From: Hybos culiciformis
Lineage: Eukaryota; Arthropoda; Insecta; Diptera; Hybotidae
NCBI GenBank assembly: GCA_964007475.1
Contig: OZ023274.1
Span: 4,898,001-4,962,000 of the forward strand
Reading direction: 5' to 3'
DNA: 64,000 nt
Shown here: piece after piece, positions 24,846 to 37,673 of the stretch
Layout of the letters: the number at the start of each line of letters is the position of its first letter
Position numbering within the stretch: position 1 is the first letter of the stretch
The notes under the pieces: generated by a model
What the model saw: the letters and a program-made list of their open reading frames with translations, nothing else
What the model was told of the DNA's origin: nothing
The model's database searches: none
Position numbers and translations under genes: made by a program

Positions 24846-26549
24846 TTTTATTTATTTATTTATTATTATTAAATATATTAAATTTTTTATAATTAAATAA
24901 TAATATTTAAACAAATTTTAATTTTAATCATTAATTTTTTTTTTTTTTATTTTTTATACATTTTTTCAAATTCATAGAAAAGTCAGTTTTTTTTTTTTTT
25001 TCAGTTTATCAATTTATAAATATACTTTTGAATATTTGTTTTCATTACTTATAATATTATTGGCTACATTTATAAATGTAGGTAAAAGTATTTTATTTTC
25101 TATTACTTATAAACTTTTTCTGTAAATAAAAAAAATAAAATAAAATTTTTGTAACAATTTAGCACACATAGGAAAGGATGTGAATTAAAACAAAAATGAC
25201 TTCTCAATTATTGAATTTTGGAAAATAAAAAAAATATTGCAGGTCCAAAACAAAAAAAAAAAAAATTTTTTCAATCAGATTTTTAGTTTTTAATTAAGAT
25301 TTTAATATAACAAACTGCTTATCTGTGAGCTTCTTCTAAAGACTTAAATTTGATTAATCAGATAAAATTTTATATACATAGGTATATACTTGTCTTAAGA
25401 ATATTTGGTTTAGGTGTTTATTTAGAGAAATATTGAATATAATTTCCTGCTCAAATAATTAGATATCTATATATATTGAAATACCATTCCTGTGGGGGAG
25501 CTAGAAAAATGTAATATTGGAAGTCTTTTTTTTTTTATATTCTTACATTTTTTATCTTTTAAATTATACAAATTATTTTGTTTTATTTTTTTAAGATTGC
25601 CAAAAATTTAAATTTTAATTATTTAGTTTTATTCGTTTTGTTTTTTTGTTTTTTTTTTTTATGAGCAGCCAACTGGTATTTTATTCATTTTGCTGAAAGA
25701 AAGAAAAAAATATATATTATATATAAATTTAATAAATATTATGTTATATTTAGTTATAATCACGGAATCACGGTGACTATATTTATCACGAAAACGTTAA
25801 TTTTTTCAGCGTTTCCATTCAAAAAGCAAATTCCGTATTCAACAAGCCCAAGAACTTGAAAAACTATCAAAGATACTTAGATATCAAAAACATCAATAAA
25901 TAGGTTAAGTCGTAATTACGGTTGAAGTCGTGCATTTTAGCACCAAAATGGCATCAAAATAAAATCAACTACATTGAGCCGAGCTCATCTTTTCATTGAC
26001 GACAACAAAATTTTTTTAATCTTTTTTGAAGCTTTTTCTGTTCTAAGTAAGTGCTAAATGAGAAAGTAAGAAATTATAAACTTGAAACTATTGGATAGTG
26101 TTCGCATTAGTAAATTGGGAGGATAGGTAGGTAGCGTAGATAGATATTTACCACATTTATTAAAAGCAAGTTCTTTTTTCTAATTAGGTAGGTACTTTTT
26201 TTTACTTGACAATGCCAAAAATTTTTTCTTTGTCAAAGTGACGACGAATAAAAAAAATGTTAACTAAAAAAGTTAAATTTAACTTACTTAATAATACTAA
26301 ATGTTTGTTACATTTTTTCAGTCATAATATACCTACCCATAACTCATCATTGGACTTTTAAAACTTTTTTATCAATAAAAAAAATTTCACTAATTATAAA
26401 CAATTACGAACGATTACCGTTGGTTAGTAAGTACAATATTATGCCGCTGATATAGTCAACGCGTCGAGGTAAAAACATGGCGTCCTTCAGTTGCGAAAAA
26501 TACATCACTCAAAAATTTTTTGGGTAAAATCGTAAATCATAACTTTTAA
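24846..26549. other. Upstream region of the presumed kinase first exon; no gene seen
   Basis: AT-rich DNA 5' of the 24-kb exon should hold the promoter and 5' UTR of that gene. I could not pick a convincing TATA box, initiator or upstream exon. Confidence 0.5.
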
Positions 26550-26727
26550 AGCGTGATTTACACAATGGCTAAATTTGTAATCTTTTAATTTTTTCTAGTC
26601 AAACTAGAACGAGAAAGCGATAAATAAACAACAACAACAAACATGTGAAAGAAGTAGACAGAAATTTAATAATTTTTTTCCTTTTATAGCACAAAACATA
26701 AACAAATTTTATAGCAAATTTACGTGC

Positions 26728-27269
26728 GGGTTACACTTGCTGAAAAAAAAATCATGATTATGATTTTTTTTAATGTAGTGTGAAATTTTTATGAGTCAAA
26801 AATCATACTGGCTTGGACTTCATGTTCCAGATGCATTCGTGTTCCCTGTATAAATTTATAAATTTTAATATTTCTTCCTTATAAAATCTTTTCGACATGT
26901 TTTTTCTATTTTCTCTTTTTTTACTAAGTTCTTAGTTTTTATAAACTTCACCTTTTTCAATAAAATATCTTGTTTTTTAAAGTAAGTTATTTTATTTATT
27001 TAATAAATAATTCACATAGATTTTTTTAAATTTCAACATTCAAATTCAAATCCCGTAATAACAAACCGCTTTTATAATTGTTGTTTGCACTTTCAAGAGT
27101 TTACTTTTTTCTTTGGCAGCCAAAAATTTTCCTTTTGACAGAAAAAATCAACACTGATTTTTTTTAAGCATGATTTTTCATCATGATTATTTCTTGATTT
27201 TTTTTCACACAAAATTTCGCACATACATTCAAAAAAAATCATGATTTTTTTTTTCAGCAAGTGTAACCC
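26728..27269. mobile_element. Nested MITE in the left arm, ends GGGTTACACTTGCTG
   Basis: Inverted ends GGGTTACACTTGCTGAAAAA with AATCATGATT, and the complement ending CAGCAAGTGTAACCC, enclose 542 bp. The ATCATGAT motif recurs just inside both ends. The element lies inside the larger arm and has a mirror copy in the other arm. Confidence 0.75.
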
Positions 27270-27831
27270 CCAGGTTAGAAATACAATAATAATTTTTCAG
27301 AAACTATAAAATTCAAATTATAACATAAATTTTATTTACGCGCCTAGAAAAAAAAGACGTAAACTATAAAAAAAGATGAACTAGTTCATCTTTTTTTTTT
27401 TTGCTATAAAAAAAGATTACAAAAAAAGACACCAAAAAAAAAAAAAGATGACTCTGTTCGTACTGCTCTAACTTATTAGTTTTTGTATCTTCTGTCCTGT
27501 TTTGTTTTGGGATCTTTTTTTTTTGCCATTTTTAGCCATTGTGTAAAGCTTGATTTACACAATGGCTAAAAATGGCAAAAAAAAAAGATCCCAAAACAAA
27601 ACAGGACAGAAGATACAAAAACTAATAAGTTAGAGCAGTACGAACAGAGTCATCTTTTTTTTTTTTTGGTGTCTTTTTTTGTAATCTTTTTTTATAGCAA
27701 AAAAAAAAAAGATGAACTAGTTCATCTTTTTTTATAGTTTACGTCTTTTTTTTTCTAGGCGCGTAAATAAAATTTATGTTATAATTTGAATTTTATAGTT
27801 TCTGAAAAATTATTATTGTATTTCTAACCTG

Positions 27832-29266
27832 GGGGTTACACTTGCTGAAAAAAAAATCATGATTTTTTTTGAATGTATGTGCGAAATTTTGTGTGAAAAA
27901 AAATCAAGAAATAATCATGATGAAAAATCATACTTAAAAAAAATCAGTGTTGATTTTTTTCTGTCAAAAGGAAAATTTTTGGCTGCCAAAGAAAAAAGTA
28001 AACTCTTGAAAGTGCAAACAACAATAATAAAAGCGGTTTGTTATTACGGGATTTGAATTTGAATGTTGAAATTTAAAAAAATTATGTGAATTATTTATTA
28101 AATAAATAAAATAACTTACTTTAAAAAACAATATATTTTATTGAGAAAGGTGAAGTTTATAAAAACTAAGAACTTGGTAAAAAGAGAGAAAATAGAAAAA
28201 ACATGTCAAAAAAATTTTATAAGGAAGAAATATTAAAATTTATAAATTTATACAGGGAGCACGAATGCATCTAGAACATGAAGTCTAATACGGCGTTCAA
28301 ACAGGCCCAAAATTATATAGTTTAAGCTTAAACTAGTGTAGTTTTGGTTTCTGCCATACAAAATTTCTGTAGTTAGTTACACCAGTTTAAGCTAAAACTA
28401 CTTATTAAAACTAGAAAATGAAAGCAGTAAGCAAAAGTGAAATCAATTATTTGTAATAAATCATAGCATAATCTACGTAATATGGTCGGGCAAAATAAAA
28501 TATGTGGTGAAAAACTAAAAAAAAAATTTCTACCCATATAAAAAAATCATAATAAAAAATATAAACAATAACAAAAAAATTTTTAGTTGAGAAAATAACA
28601 CTAGTTTAATTTTATTTCATGTTTGAACGGTTTGCTACTATAAAATTTTATAGTTTAAATTTTGATGTTTGAACATGATATAATGCGTTGTTTATAGCTA
28701 CCACAGTAAAGTAATTTTTGGAGGAATGTTCCGGAAACCTATTCACAGCTAATTTTATCTGAAAGTAAAAAATCAAATGCAAAAAATATAAAAAAAAATA
28801 TTTTTGACAGGAAAGGTATCGTAAAAATATATTATATTAGGTAGGAAACGTAATGAAAAAGAAACAAAAAAATAATTTTGTGAAGTAATGAAATTTTTCA
28901 GATATCAAAAAAAAAAAAAATTCAAACAATCATAAATCATAACAAACCCAAATCATAACAAACCAAACAAACTTTTTTTTGTAATGTCAAGTTTTTGCAA
29001 TCATTTATCTACCTGGGTAGAAAAATATTTGAAAAAAAAGCAGCTGCAAAATAAATTTTTTGTCACCCAGTAAACAATTTTTTTTTTTTATCAGCGTACT
29101 ACAAAGCAAAAACCAAAAAAAAAATTTTTCAAACATTTTTCAACAGCAAAATTTTATATGAAAAATCTCATTTTTTTTCACAGCGTACTCCTTTTATTGT
29201 GTCAGCATACTAAGCCTACATTAAAAAAAATCATAATCATGATTTTTTTTTCAGCAAGTGTAACCC
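27832..29266. mobile_element. Mirror copy of the nested MITE in the right arm, interrupted
   Basis: This is the inverted counterpart of the element at 26728-27269, with the same GGGTTACACTTGCTG termini. It is longer because about 927 bp (28288-29214) was inserted or gained, and about 33 bp present in the left arm is missing. The frame at 27859-28056 is a by-product of the repeat. Confidence 0.75.
28295..28685. mobile_element. Third element inserted in the right arm only
   Basis: Near both ends is GTTCAAACA (left, after CGGC; right, in reverse complement, after ATCAT), followed by similar inverted stretches around ATAGTTTAA and TTAAACTAGTG. The reading is a MITE of about 390 bp with imperfect inverted ends. 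The ends are not sharply defined, and 28686-29214 remains unexplained. Confidence 0.45.
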
Positions 29267-29444
29267 GCATGTAAATTTGCTATAAAATTTGTTTATGTTT
29301 TGTGCTATAAAAGGAAAAAAATTATTAAATTTCTGTCTACTTCTTTCACATGTTTGTTGTTGTTGTTTATTTATCGCTTTCTCGTTCTAGTTTGACTAGA
29401 AAAAATTAAAAGATTACAAATTTAGCCATTGTGTAAATCACGCT

Positions 29445-32400
29445 TAAATCAAGCTTAATTTTAATTTTTTTTTTTTTTAATAAAAATAAACAAAAATTAT
29501 TTTGATAGAAAATATTGAAAATAATTAAACTTTTTAATATTAAAAAAAAAAACATGATCTTCAATTGAGAAAAATTTCAATATCTCTGGCCTACTCATAA
29601 GTTTTCAAATATTTTAATTTTTGACGGCGTCTCGTATAATAAATATTGTAATGACGAACAAGAACCTTTATTCCGGAATATAAATGACATTTGTTTTAAA
29701 TACGAATTTATGGCTTATTCATAGGTGAATAAATTTCCATAATTTCAAATATATAAGTATTTAAAAGAAACCAAGAAGTACGTCCGTTAGCGATTATTAT
29801 TTTATTGATAAAAATTGAACAAACCACTATTTTTAATCAAATTTTAATATAAAAACATGAATTTTTCAAAGAAATTTAATTGATGCAATGCATATGTATA
29901 CTATAGAATAGACCATAATATTCCTATTTATTAACAATCTAAGCTAAATAATTGAAAGTATTTAAATTTCTCCTAAAGTTCTATTCGATTTTTAATATTT
30001 TGATTCTATAATTAATTAACTAGAAAACATTTGAATAAAAGAAATGTTGACTGAACGGTGGTAACGAGACTGATGTGTGTGAAACAGAAAAAAAAAAAAA
30101 ACAGAAAAGCTTGAAACTAGCCTTTAATGTAATGATTAGTAATTACTGTATTTTTTTTTTGTACGAAAAAGCGGATTTAAAGGTAAGTTTTACGTAAAGA
30201 CTTGTTTTAAGGCTGCAGTGTAGATACCGTACAAGCCAAGATTTATTTTAATGTGCATAGGTAATTGATATTGTCTGCAAACTAAACGACTAAGCAACAA
30301 CTGCTAAAAAAATTATTATTTTCAGTTTTTCCTTTTTTTATTTAAGATAGTCTAAAAATAAAAATAAAAATATGTACATAAAACGATAAGAAATTTCTTT
30401 TTTATTTAGAAATTTGAGATTTATTTGATTCTACCATAAAAGGACAAAAAAAAAAAAACATCGAAAAACTTTGAGATAAAAACTTAAATGTTTTTTTTTT
30501 TTAGACACTTAAACCATTTTTAGTTTTTGTTTTGATTTTTTATTATCAACAGATGTTTTCTTTTATTTCTCCATTTATAGTCTTCTTCTTTACTTTTATT
30601 TCTGCACAATATTTTTATGTTGTGTTTTTGAAATATGTACCTACTTAAGTTAAAAAAAAAATAAAAGAAAAAAAGAACACGAAATTTGACCACCAATAAA
30701 CAAAAATTTTAGGTTTCTCGAAAAAATAAAACAAGAAAAGTTATTAATATTTTAATCCTGTTAAAAGTTTATTGACACATTAATATTTTGTAGGTCGATG
30801 TACCTACCTAGTGTGCAGGAATGACAGTTGTTGCTGCAGATTCATTCAATTGGAATACACATTTTTTTTTAATTTCTTAACAAATTAATTGGATTCTAAT
30901 TAGTTTCAAAATAATAGGGTGAAAACAAATAAATCAAGTAGTTCGAAAAGTTGTCACAAATTAGAAAAATATAGGTATGAAATATGTATACTTACTTCAT
31001 ATAAATAATGATTGGGGGTTTTATTTCAGTTAAAAATTTTATCTGCATATCTTATATCCTGTCTGAATTTTATTTATAACTTATAGGTATATTTTAAAAT
31101 CTTATAAGAAAATCATTGTCTAAAATCTATTATCCTTCGGTATTCAAAATATAAATATTTACCAATTGTATATTTCCATAAGTAGGTACCTACTTTTTGT
31201 AAGAAAAAATTGCACTTGAGCATAAAATTAAAACAAGAAAATCTTAACCAGAAAAAATATGTTTCCCCTAATGTAAAATTTCAAAATAAGAATTTTTAGT
31301 TTCTTTAAAATCTAGAATGAAATCTAATTGTTTGTAAAAGATTTGTATTCAAATATCATTTCTATTTACAAACATTGTGATGTGATAGTGTTATTCAATC
31401 AAATTATTAAACGAAGCAGTTAAAACCTAAATGTTGAAGATTTTAATCAAGTCTTTCTAAAAGCAATTAAATTATAATTATATAAAATCAAAGTTCTAGA
31501 GAGTTACGTACTTCAAATGAATGAGGTACAATAGACTTAGGTAACAAGAGAATCTGTCCACTTTATTTTCAATTCGATTTGAAAAAAAAAAAAAAAAAAA
31601 AAAAAAATTAAATACCTAAAAATAACCTTACTCAGGTATCTACTTAATGTAGGAAGATGACTAATAAAATAATAAAAGTAAAATAATTAATTAACTACAC
31701 CTAACAAGCTGATTTGATACATACCTAATTCATAATTTACTTTTAATTCAGTTCATTTCAAATATAGTCAAAATATAAGATACATTACAGGATACATTAT
31801 TATATAGTTATATATTATGCGATGCATCTAGATAGGTACGTAGGTATTTAGCTAAAATTTTAATTTTTAAAAATATAAATTTTATTTACTTTTTTGTCTA
31901 TTAAATCATTCATTTTTTTTTGATTGCGTTTTAATAAATAAATAATAAATAAAATAATATCACTTTCTCCAATAAACAACAAAATTAAATTTTATTATAT
32001 TTTTTCTACAATGCCAGATAATCTTCTTCATTAAGTATATCAAAAAAATTATTTTCAAATGTATACTTAGATATCTAAGTACTTAAGCGTGTACCTTACC
32101 TGCATTACATAAAAAATACAATACAGTACCTATCCATACATGATTTTTCAAGCGCTAAGCTTAAATAGCTGTGATATGGCGAATAGGTTGAATGAGTTCA
32201 TTTGAATTAATTTTCAATCACGTAGATAATTTGTTGCTAATTTTTTGTATATCTCAACAAATTTTATTTTCGATAGATAGAAACATAATTTTTTTTTAAA
32301 TATTACCCTGTATTATGTCTATTTATTAAATGTAATTAACTAATTAACAAGCGATTGTAAATAAATTGGGTAAGTTCCTACCGAGTTTAATGAAAATGAC

Positions 32401-34210
32401 TTTGAAAGTATCGAAAGTTTTTGTCTGTCTTATACTGTAGAAATGCCGTAAAAAACACCTCAAAATTTAATTTTTTTTTTTTTTTTTTTTACATTTTCGC
32501 AGCATATACGACTTATATTACTCAGCAGAACCGTTCTAAAAAAATTTTAATCTCGTGTTTAACTCAATTTGGAGAAACTACATTTTTCGATCTAACTGTG
32601 TTAGGTATATTTTATTCCAATTTTTAAACCTTGTTTAGGATTTTCGAAAACTTAAAACGAAATTAGAAGGTTTAGTAAGGCCGGTGGGAAAAACATTATA
32701 ACGTAAAATTAATACCTACCTAGTTATCTATGTAATTTCTTCGTAAAATAGCACGCAAATGAAAATTGAAAGAAGCTGTAAGTATGTATTTTTGTATTGA
32801 TAGAATTCTATATAGAATTTTAGAAAATCAATATTTTTTTCAGAGCTGGTCGAATTCTCATATTTTTATAAAACTCAACGTTGAATATAGCAAAAAAAAA
32901 AAAAAAATAAGCATAGGTTCATAAGTAAGTAGATACCTACTACCTATATTAATGTCTTACTCGAGCAGAATGGGTACCTAGGTATCTCTCCACCTATGAC
33001 TAGAATTTTTTTTCATTTCCAAATAGGTAGATAGTAGGCAGGTACCTAGCTTGATTGATATACCTACTGCAATTATAGGTACTATACAGCATCATCAAAA
33101 AGGTAGGTAATTCGAAGGCGTAATAACAACCCACTTCTAATTAACTTTATTGTGAATTTGTGTTGGATTTTGTTTCAACATAAACGTTACGATTTATTTT
33201 TAGAAATTATACTTTTTACTTCAAAAGCAAGACTTTTTTCAAAAAAATATAGGAAATAGGTAAAAGATAGGCATCGCATCCATAGTGTAGTTTATTTTTC
33301 TTAATAAACCTACCTGCTTAGGAGAACAACATTAACATGCGTCAAATTACTCGTTGCCGTTGGCTAGCAGCTCAATAAAAATTAAAAAATAGGCAGCTTA
33401 CAACACTTATATTTTACCTACCTCTCTTCTAAGTAGGTAATAAAAAAAAAAATTTTTTTTGTTCTTGGCTTGGCAATTAAGGTATTTTTTTTTTTTTATA
33501 AAAAATACTTTTTCAATATTCAATTCTTACAATTTAAATTTTAATATTCTATTAATTAATTTTTTATTAAATTTATAAAAAAAAAAAAAAATCAAAGCTT
33601 AGCTTAGCAATATTTTTATTTTTCTTGTCAAGAAAAAAATAATTACAAAAAAAAAAACAAAATGTCCATGTCCAGCAAAAAGCAAGCTATTTTTTTTTAA
33701 TTTTTTAATTTTCCTAAAAGTACTTTTTTAATTAATTAAATTTTATAATTCATATTACACTTTTTTTTTATATAAATTTTACTTTTTTAATTGTTCTAGT
33801 CGGTTCGTTTTTTTTTTTTTTTAAGATGAAAAAAAAGTATAAAAATTGTTTTTTTTTTTTAATTTTAATAAAAATAGAAACAGACAGCGCGTTGGGAGTA
33901 AACCGAACCGTTTCAAATGAATTTCTTTCTATTCTGTTCTTCTGCTGTCGCTGACTGATGTGTTTCATGTTGTTTTGTGTGTCATTGTCATTCATTCAAT
34001 ATGATGCGCTGCATTAAAAAATTTAAATTTATTAGTCGGCGCTGTATGATTAACACTCGACTGTAGTTTTATCAATTAATCAAAATGTTACTTTTTTTTC
34101 AACACATAAAAAGTATGCTTTTAATGATTTAGCTGCACAATGCTACAATTTTTTTGTTTGGATTGCAAATATTTTTCATTTTTTTCTTATCAGCGTCATT
34201 AGCGTGCTTA
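29445..34210. other. Intergenic AT-rich DNA, no gene recognised
   Basis: Homopolymer tracts (for example about 27 A residues near 31581) and many TAGGTA/TACCTA motifs (densest at 32920-33115) occur here. Short open frames are low-complexity and were judged non-coding. Confidence 0.6.
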
Positions 34211-34615
34211 TGCCTTGTTCAGACAACGACTTAATCATGATTTCGTAATCATGATTTGCGTAGATAATCATACTTTGAAAACGTGTGTGAACGCGATTAT
34301 GAACGAAAACAAAAAAAGTAAACAACATGAAAGCAAACAAAATAAAAACATAAATATTATTTGCTACTCAAATTTTTTTTTGTTTTGTAAATAAAGAAAA
34401 TATGTCAAAAATAAAAGTCAAAAATAACTAGGAATGAGTGGAAATGGGTAACATGGATGGTAAAAAACTATAAACTCATCCCTGAAATTTTTCATGATTT
34501 TCGATAATCATGATTTCCGATGACACTTTTTTTGTATGAGCAAATCATGGAAAAAAGAATGATAATCACAAAAAGTAAGATTATCATGATCAGAGTTCAT
34601 TGTCTGAACAAGGCA
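34211..34615. mobile_element. MITE with TGCCTTGTTCAGACAA termini
   Basis: The left end TGCCTTGTTCAGACAACGAC and the right end, reverse-complemented, TGCCTTGTTCAGACAATGAA form inverted repeats. TTA lies directly outside both ends. The interior (about 405 bp) has repeated ATCATGATT motifs. A 3-bp TTA or TTAA duplication would fit a PIF/Harbinger or piggyBac-like mover, but this is open. Confidence 0.7.
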
Positions 34616-34695
34616 TTAATTTAATTTTTTATAATTTATATTTTTCCATTTGTTTTGTTGTTGTTTTTGACATTTTATGTAACAAGTAAAAAAAG

Positions 34696-35403
34696 GGGGA
34701 TGGAAATAAGGCCGCAGGAAATAAGGCCGCGACGTTTTTTTGTTGCGGTCTTATTTCATTTTGAAAAATGAAATAAGGCCGCGAAGATTTTTTCGCGGCC
34801 TTATTTCGTTTTTCAAAATGAAATAAGGCCGCGAAAAAATCCTCGCGGTCTTATTTCATTTTGAAAAATGAAATAAGACCGCAAAAAATTCCTCGCGGTC
34901 TTATTTCGTTTTGAAAAATGAAATAAGGCCGCGACAAAAAAAAACAATTATTCGGAGGGCTAATTTCATTTTTATAAAAGAAATAAGGCCGCGTAATCTT
35001 GTAAGGTGAGCACACAGGGCAGGGGGCAGCGCAAATCCCACTGACCAACCGCCCGCCCGCCGCCCTGCTGTCCCCTGCCCTGTGTGCTCACCTCACAAGA
35101 TTACGCGGCCTTATTTCGTTTATAAAAATGAAATAAGGCCGCGAAAAAATCCTCGCGGCCTTATTTCATTTTTCAAAATGAAATTAGCCCTCCGATTAAT
35201 TTTTTTTTTGTCGCGGTCTTATTTCATTTTTCAAAACGAAATAAGGCCGCGAGGAATTTTATGCGGTCGTATTTCATTTTTCAAAATGAAATAAGACCGC
35301 GAGGATTTTTTCGCGGCCTTATTTCATTTTTCAAAATGAAATAAGACCGCAACAAAAAACCTATCGCGGCCTTATTTCCCGCGGCCTTATTTCACTGCGC
35401 CCT
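34696..35403. mobile_element. GC-rich foldback element built from GGCCGCG palindromes
   Basis: Two arms of about 340 bp are inverted copies. Each arm contains about five units in which AAATAAGGCCGCG and its complement CGCGGCCTTATTT alternate every 30-60 bp, so many small hairpins are nested in one large hairpin. The centre (about 34998-35098) is strikingly GC-rich, with GTGAGCACACAGGGCAGGGG on one side and the complement CCCCTGCCCTGTGTGCTCAC on the other. The flanks are A-rich, so no target duplication can be read. The two open frames inside encode repeats of the unit (like ISFFKMK) and are not genes. A foldback transposon is the best description. Confidence 0.8.
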
Positions 35404-36039
35404 AAAAAAACATATTATAAAGGAATTGAGAAGAACTTTTAAACTTTGTTTATGCACAAATATTTAATATTCATGAAATTTAAAGTATGCCACTATATGT
35501 GTGGTTTTATAACGAAACTTCAATTGAGTTTAAATTATTTGAGTAGATTTTAAGATAATGGATCTGTTAAATTTTTGGTGTCTGTTATTGTACAATGTTA
35601 GACGGCGGCGGCATAGGGAACTTTAAACTGGTATTTATTTTATTTGCAATTTTGAAAAATGAATTTGGTAGCAGAATAGATCTTTAGAAGTAGATTGATA
35701 GCAATATAAAATTAAAATAGACAGCAATAGTTATAATGAATTAGTTAATCTCGTCAAGAAGGTTGATTCGCCCTAACCGAGTCTTCTTCAATAACTTGGG
35801 AGTCATGCTTAAAAATAAATAGAATGCTATGCTAGGGCCAAATTCTACAAATGTCAAACTCCAAAAAAATGTCTTCGTTTGTTTTCGTATCGCACGTCAG
35901 GAGTTATATATTACTGTTTTTTGAAATGTAAACAAAATTTTAAAATTAAAATTAATTTGATAAATAAATTAAAGATATCCAAACATTCTCAAATTCTAAC
36001 TTATTTGTTGATAAAAATAATTTTCCTAAAAAGTTTAAA

Positions 36040-36189
36040 GGTGAAAACACAATTGGGGCGACAACGACGGCGACAGCGATAGCGACTGTCAAAAACCATA
36101 TATTTGTATGAGAATGAAACAATTGAGGCGATTTTTTTTATATGAAAAATCGCTGTCGCCGTCGTCGTCGCCCCGATTGTGTTTTCAGC
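36040..36189. mobile_element. 150-bp MITE with long inverted repeats
   Basis: The left end is TGAAAACACAATTGGGGCGA followed by CAACGACGGCGACAGCGAT. The right end in reverse complement is TGAAAACACAATCGGGGCGA followed by CGACGACGGCGACAGCGAT. Arms are about 40 bp with a loop of about 65 bp. It is much richer in GC than the flanks. Confidence 0.75.
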
Positions 36190-37673
36190 ATAAAGTACCT
36201 ACCTATAAATTTCTTTTGTTCCAATTTAAGAAAAAAAAACCAAAGTAAAAATAAAATACCTAATTGAATTATTATTAAAAAAGGCCCCAAAGCCATTTTA
36301 CCATAACTATTGACTACCTATAGTAGCCCTAGTAGATACTTATCAGAATCAAAATCAGGAAGGTTACCTAGTAAGTATTACGATCGAATCTATTATGAAA
36401 ATCCTATTTCTTTAAATTCTAATTTAATTAAAATCAATTAATATACCCATTAACTACGTACATTTTAAATTTGATTTGAATAGAAATAGAAAAGAGAAAT
36501 TCTTATGATTTTCATAAGATATTATGAGCCACCGTACCTACCTTATTAATAAAACCCCCACCCCTTGTACTCAAATTCTAGTTTAAGTGTCGAATTGAAT
36601 GAACATACATACATTTCGCGTTCCAATGGAATAAAAAATAGGATTTATTAATCATTATATTTCCCTAGAGAAAATTAAATGCGAGATGCATTTATGTTAA
36701 AGGAATGGTTTAGTAGTTAAATCATGTTAAAATGTCCAACAAATTAATTGTAGTACCTATAATAATTCATTAACAGATTATTAAGTATTGATAAAATTAT
36801 AATTTCAGATATAATAATATTAACTAATTAACATTGTTTTGTTTAAAGTTTTATGATTTTTTTTGATAAAATTGAATTATCAAATTTTTGATAAAACTAC
36901 AATTCGAATTTATAAACTTATTATGAACACAATTTTAAGTTGTTGAATAATATTCAGATGTATAATAAATAAAATTTATTTATCACATAATACGAAAATT
37001 AGAAATAATGTAATTTATAACTTAAAATACAAATATCAACTAACAACTGAACGCATTACTCATTCTGTAGTAGGTAAATTAAATTATCAAATTTATATTC
37101 TTAAAATTTTATATTCCATTTGATATGGAATTTTTAGATTTTTGAAGAAGATGACACTATTATGTTATGTATATTGAATATAGAATATAAATATAACCTG
37201 TTTATCAATATATAGGTATAATAATTATATAAATAAACAGATCAATTTTAAATATTAATCACAAATAATTTTATGATTAAGATTTTATTCTTTGAATCAC
37301 TCTTTTTTGTTTTTTTTTTTTTTTTTTCGTTATACTTATTGCATTATGTATATTTTTGTTATTGCTACTACTGCCTTGCCTCATTGGTATCATCAAAAGG
37401 GGAGAATAATTTTTAAAGGGGAGTCAGATTATTGTTTTTGGTCTTTTTTTTTTATTTAAATTAAAAAAAAAAATAAAAAATTATATGCAGAAAAATTTTT
37501 ACATTTTATGTCAGTCAGTAGCATATGGGTCTTTTAGTTAAAACAAAAAAAAAATATAAACTATATTAATTTATTTTTTTTTTATTAAAACTATTAGAGA
37601 AAAAAGCATTTTTTTTTTTCTTAAACAATTAAAAAAATTAGTTTTTTTTTTATAAAATTTAATTTATATATAT

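Larger units (their letters stand above)
26550..29444. mobile_element. 2.9-kb inverted dimer of a composite MITE (giant foldback)
   Basis: The left arm (26550-27547) and right arm (27554-29444) are reverse complements around a 6-base centre, GCTTGA at 27548-27553. For the inner 730 bp, paired positions add up to about 55101. The outer ends, AGCGTGATTTACACAATGGC and its complement, recur in slightly altered form at the centre (AGCTTGATTTACACAATGGC). The whole therefore reads as two elements of one family in head-to-head orientation. Each arm carries a second nested element. The right arm alone has an additional 0.93-kb insertion (28288-29214). TTAAA occurs at both outer flanks and may be the target duplication. 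No coding gene is present. Confidence 0.85.

Noticed and set aside
27859..28056. A 65-codon plus-strand frame in the inverted dimer
   Set aside because: It lies within the nested MITE, starts in its terminal repeat and has no family resemblance.
34851..35294. Two open frames with repeated ISFFKMK/NEIRPRG units on opposite strands
   Set aside because: They are translations of the AAATAAGGCCGCG foldback repeats and mirror each other; they are not genes.
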